Assembly: GCA_031216445.1 (NCBI GenBank)
Contig: CM062218.1
Coordinates: 11,176,501-11,240,500, forward strand
DNA length: 64,000 bases
Direction of reading: 5' to 3'
Source: Lateolabrax maculatus
Lineage: Eukaryota > Chordata > Actinopteri > Acropomatiformes > Lateolabracidae
Each line of letters opens with the position of its first letter. Position 1 is the first letter of the stretch. The position numbers and the translations under genes are program-made. The notes beneath the pieces are model-generated. The model saw nothing but the letters and a program-made list of their open reading frames with translations. It was not told where the DNA came from and searched no databases. This document shows positions 55,512-60,940 of this stretch, piece after piece.

Positions 55512-58500
55512 ATGCAAGACCTTTTATTCATAGCCCAAAAATTGAATTATAGCGTTTAAGGAAACCATAGCAAATAAAAGGCTGTTTTTATGTGCCCAGA
55601 TGGGATATATTCCATCCCAATGACCCCACCTCCTACCTCATACTGTCCAGCCATCTGCTAGCAGAAACCATGGAGCCATTCCTGCTTTCCCTCTCATGTC
55701 TACCATCTCTTTTTTTCTACCCGTTCTTAACTGTTGTTTATCTCAGGATGTAGCGGTTTTGGTTTTGGTTTGCACATATCCTTTTCTAAATCTCAGCCTT
55801 TGTGTTGACAGCAGTTTCAGCTGCAGTTTACAAAAGTGAACTGCATTCGAAAGTATAGTAATCAAGACAGTTGATTGGTTCTCTAATGAATAGCGTAGGT
55901 TTCCACAAATAGCTTTGGTCTTACCGGCCAAATTTTTTTCTGCAGTGCTAGCATGTGAATGTTTGGCCTCTTCATTGGGGAGTGTGGGTGCGCCCACGCC
56001 CCTGCATGTGTCTCTTCGTACTTTCTGATTATAGAATTTCATCTGTGTGTGGGTACATTTTGGGAATTGTTTTTGCTATCTTTGATGCACTAGTATTTTT
56101 ATGTTTCACATGTATGTTTACAACATTCAGAGATCAGATCAAACAGGATTCTTTCACAGATTTAAGATTTATCAGCATACCACCACCTTTACCTTCCAGC
56201 AAAGATCCTCTTTTCCAAGATACTTCCCTATTACTTCTCATACAATATTGATCCACAGCATGGTGATAAGAGTCTTTGTCCTATTCATCTAATGTGTACC
56301 ATCTCTTTCCCACTTTTTCTGTCGATCTCAGGTCTCTAAAGTGAACGGGCTGACGCGGGCGGGCTCGGCACAAGCTGTTGGTGGTGCCAAAAAGAGCCGC
56401 GACTTCCGACTGCCGTCCAAAACTGTGAAGAAGTACACAGCCACCGTGTCCAAGGGCCACGTGACCTACACCAAAGCCAAACAGAAAGAACTGGGCAAGA
56501 AAACCAAACTCAGCAGCAGCAACAAACACAACAGCGCCGTCTCGGCACCATCGTCAGCGAACAATCACAATCAGCACAGCCAGCCAGCAGCCAGCAATGG
56601 GCTGGCCAACTCAGGAAAAGCAGCGGCACCAGCCCACCACAGCAATGCAAAAACCCGCAAACAGGTGCTACTATCTAATGGGCTGCACAATGTGGCTGCC
56701 AGCGCCCGCCTCAATGGCAGGCTAAATGGGCAGCGGCACAACACCCTGGTCAAGGAGGACGGACAGAGACTGGGCCAGCGCCAGGGCGAGTGCCCAGGTC
56801 GAGAGGGACTGCGTAACTCCAAGCGGCGTCTGGAGGTGGTGCTCAACTCAGTGGGGACAGGGGTTGTTGAGCAGAAAGCCAAAACCACTGGCACTGAGGC
56901 CAAGAAGGCCAAGCTACAGCCCACGCCTCTGGAGACGCGCAGCAGCAGCAAGAAGGTTGCCAATCAAGAGAAAGCTGCCACACAAACCACCACCCCTACC
57001 ACTCCAGTTTCTAATGGACATGAATCAGAAACACCCCCTTCTCCTAAACACACTCCACCTGTTACCCCACTTCCTCCTCCTACTCCCCCTCCCCAACAAA
57101 CCCCGCCGCCCTCTACACCAGCAGCCAATGCGGAGCCGGTGAACCAGCGACCCAAGCGGGCATCGGCCGGCAAGCTGATGTTGATTCGACAAGCACAGCA
57201 GCAGCAGAGCAGGTCTCATGGTCGGAGCTCCTCCTCTTCCTCCCCCTCATCTGGCCAGAATCACCCACAGAACCCCAGTCGTGCCAGCACTACCTCAGAC
57301 CCCCAACAAACCTCTGTGTCCTCCTCCACCGCCTCCTCTCTGCTCACTTCCACCAACAACCCTGGACAGCTCAAACCAGCAGCATTGCGGCCTGCTGACC
57401 GTGACAAGGAGTGGGAGCGCGAGAAAGAGATGGCACGCCAGAAGGAACGCGAGCAGGAGAAGGAGTGGGAGCGCCAACGGAGCAAGCCAGAGGGCTGGGC
57501 AGCACTGGGTGAAGTCCCTGTCTTCCGGCCAGTGCCCCGGGAGTTCCTGGACCCCCTGGTGTACCTGGATGCGGTGAGGGAGCAGGCCGAGGCGGCTGGC
57601 ATGTGCCGCGTGGTCCCGCCAACAGACTGGAGGCCAGAGTGCAAGCTGAGCGAGGAGATGCGTTTTGTTACACAGGTGCAGAGGGTCCACATGCTGGGCC
57701 GGCGCTGGGGCCCCAACGTGCAGCGGCTGGCCTGCATCCGCAAGCACCTCAAATCTCAGGGCATTACCATGGATGAGCCACCTGTCATTGGTAAGTGAGC
57801 CCATACACATACTGTATGTATATGTGAATGTACACAAGGCAATTTAGTGAACAAAACTCCTTCCTGAATTGATTGAATCAACTAAGCAGTAAGACACAGG
57901 TTTCTTCCTGTACACTGCCACGGAGGAACAGAGCTATCGATTTTATTGGAGTGAATTAAACCCACACCCCCCATTCCAAACTGAGGCCTCCTCTCAGCCC
58001 CGTCGACACTTGTGTTTTTTTCTCTTTCACAGCTTGTGTTGAATGTAAAGGTAAACTTGAACACAGTATATCAAAAGAAGATAATGTAGCACAAATGCAC
58101 AAAAAAGTGCTGTTTACCTTCACAGTGTCCTGCCGTTCTTAAGCTGCTTTTGTGTCAGTTGTGCTAGGTTCTATAAAGCCATGACAAAAGCAGCCAGTAA
58201 GCAAGCATCACAAATATTTCTATTTACATTGCTGTCAGTGGTGCACTGAAAGCTTCAGTGGCATTCCACCCAATTTTATCTTCCTGTTTATAGATGACAA
58301 TAACAATGTGGAAGAACGTGGCGAGGGCACTGACGGACTACGATATAAACAATATTCCTCCAGATTTTCCTGTCACCTTCCATTTCTCACAATGACGTCA
58401 GCATTTTATGAACCTTTAAACGGCACCAGTTTAGATAGAAACCATATGTGCATATGCATGCACCTCATGCGTACGTTGTTGTCGAATTTTGTTCAACAAC

Positions 58501-60428
58501 ATTTTGTTGAAGTTTTGCACTGGCTGGTGTTATGCTCTCTCTGCTGCTTTTGTATACAGCTGTATTCAGATTAACTTAGTGTGAGGACAGTTGGTATGCG
58601 GCTGTTAGCCAGAGAGACCTGGCAGCCAGGGAGCCACAGTGGAGTGACTTCAGCCAGGATACCCTGGTTCCAAATGACTTCCTTTACTGTGCCCAGCAGA
58701 TCAGTTCTACGTTAACAGAATTTGTGTTTCTGTTTGGCACATTAATGGTTCAGATCATTTTAAAAGAACGCCATTTCATTCAGTCCAGTTCATTTTCAAA
58801 TAAAATGAACTGGGCTGGATAAAATGGCTTGTTTAGCCAAAGGAGCAGATGTTCCAAGATGGCAGTCTTCTTGATTTGATTTGATTTGATTTGATTTGAT
58901 AGAGTTTAGTCGAGTGAAAACGGGCAACTCCTCTATGTATACATAGTATTGTTGGTTGACTTTTGGGGGTTATTGAAGATGACAGTTTCACCTTCAGCTG
59001 GTTTTAATGTTAGCTTACAAGACACAATTTTTATATTCAACCACACTAAGCTCACTCCTTATGTTTCCCCTGAATTAACCTTGATTTTGTCCTTTTGCTC
59101 CACACAGGTGGCTGTGAAGTGGACCTGTCACGTTTTTTCCAGCTCATCAATGACATGGGCGGCATGCAGCAGGTGATGGACCTAAAGAAGTGGACCAAGC
59201 TGGCCGACCTCTTGCGCATCCCTAAGTCAGCGCAGGACCGGCTGGCCAAGCTGCAGGAGGCTTACCTCCAGTACATCCTCTCCTATGACTCGCTCAGCGC
59301 CGAGGAGCGCCTGCGACTGCAGGCCGATGTTCTGCAGGAGAAAAAGAACCTGGAGTCGCGCCGGGGCCCTCTGGAGGGTCTTTCAGACACCTCAGCACCT
59401 AGTGCACTCGTGCTGCCACGCTATGAGCCCAAGAATGGGCTAGTGGGTGGGATAGTGGGAGGGGCGACAGGGCACCACCGCACCAATGGAGTGTACCACC
59501 ATCTGAAGGAGTTGGAGGCTCAGGTCAAAGCGGGCCGGCGCCGGCTCTTCGCTCAGGAAAAACAAGGCAAAGAGGACAGGCAGCATGGAGAGGAGCAGCA
59601 GCAGCAGCAGCAGCAGCTGCAGCTGCAGCAGCAACAGCAACAACCGCAGCAGCAGCAGCAGCAGGAGGAGGACAGGGGTGTTCTCAGTGACCAGCACAAA
59701 TGTATTAACAAGGTGAGGATGAATAAAACTTTGCTGTTTACACATTTCCAGCAAACAGACAAGAGGCATGTTAGTGTATATTTTCTATTCATTATTCTTT
59801 TCTTTTTGCTCTTTTTTTGTTGCTTTTCTGTTCTTTATTATCTAAAAGAGGTTAAGTGCTTCTCACAACTGTTAACTCTTATTGACTGTTTCTGGGTCGG
59901 TTGTTAATTAAAGCATTTGCTGTGAAGTTTTCAGTTAGCCATCTTTGCATCAGCAGGTCTCATTATTGCTCAGCCAGATGTCTGCCATCTCACTACTTTC
60001 TGAATCAAGACTAATGTCACACATGAGGTGTAAACAGCCTACAACTCTCATAGTATCACCACTAAAACGTTAGTGTTTTGATATCACCGTGCTAGTTCTT
60101 GAGTGACAAAATATGCACCCTATCTTTAGAAGGAGCTAAACTGTGCTATAAATTGTCACAACATATTTTGACTGGGTGTGTGAACGGCAAAGATGTTAAT
60201 GTCTATTGAAATTCTTAATTTGTGTTCTCGTTAACATCATCATGCCGTTAACCTTCGTATTTTGTGGTTTGTAAACGCCAACACGAGAGGTTTGCACACC
60301 TGTTTTACGTGCAGTAGTACATGCAGATGTGTCATGTATTTTAAAGACGTGGTTTTTGGTGTGAGAGCAGGGGACAGCAGTTTTTGTACCGTGCACGTCT
60401 TATGGTTTTCTTAAATGTTTCTGTGTAG

Positions 60429-60494
<66 letters not shown>

Positions 60495-60893
60495 AGGTGG
60501 TCAGTAGTCTTGCTTGTCTCTGCATGCGCTCACACACATTAGCCGTATTCCCACCTCCTCGGCCTGCTGGCAGCTGTGTTGATTCTGGCTGGCTGAAATG
60601 TAGGTCAGAGAGAAGGCAGACCCCCCCCCCCCCCCCCCCCCCCCCCCCCGAACCAGCCCTTCCCCTCACCCCTGTCACGCCCCCTTCAAACCCCGCCTTC
60701 TCCAGATCTGTCCACCCTTCAGCTTCTTTAATCCAGCCCTCTCCCCATGCTGTCTCTGCTCTTGCCCATGCCCTTGCTCTTAGCCATCTCCACAAATCTC
60801 CAGTCCTCTCGCCAACCCTCTTTCTCCACCATGCCCTGTCCTCTTGCCAATCCCTCTGCACGCCCAACACGTACATCAGTGCAAAGGCTAGCA

Positions 60894-60940
<47 letters not shown>

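Larger units (their letters stand above)
50638..56331 (+). other. jarid2 intron E-F (5694 nt)
   Basis: Begins gtactg and ends atctcag. It holds TTG and CTG triplet runs (51518-51576), CT and CTTT tracts, GT/CA tracts near 54309 and 55482, and a unique moderately GC stretch at 52641-52900. No exon was recognised. Confidence 0.85.
57791..59107 (+). other. jarid2 intron F-G (1317 nt)
   Basis: Splits the ARID coding region; begins gtaagt and ends cacacag. It contains an imperfect 19-bp inverted repeat (58778-58820) and six TTGAT repeats (58871-58900). No other feature was seen. Confidence 0.9.

Noticed and set aside
57295..57837. Long reverse-strand open frames opposite the large exon
   Set aside because: They are shadows of the GC-rich coding exon; no recognisable domain and no splice support.
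59713..59907. Continuation of the exon G reading frame
   Set aside because: The donor gtgagg at 59713 and the homologous continuation at 62087 show this is intron; the translated tail is hydrophobic and unrelated to JARID2.
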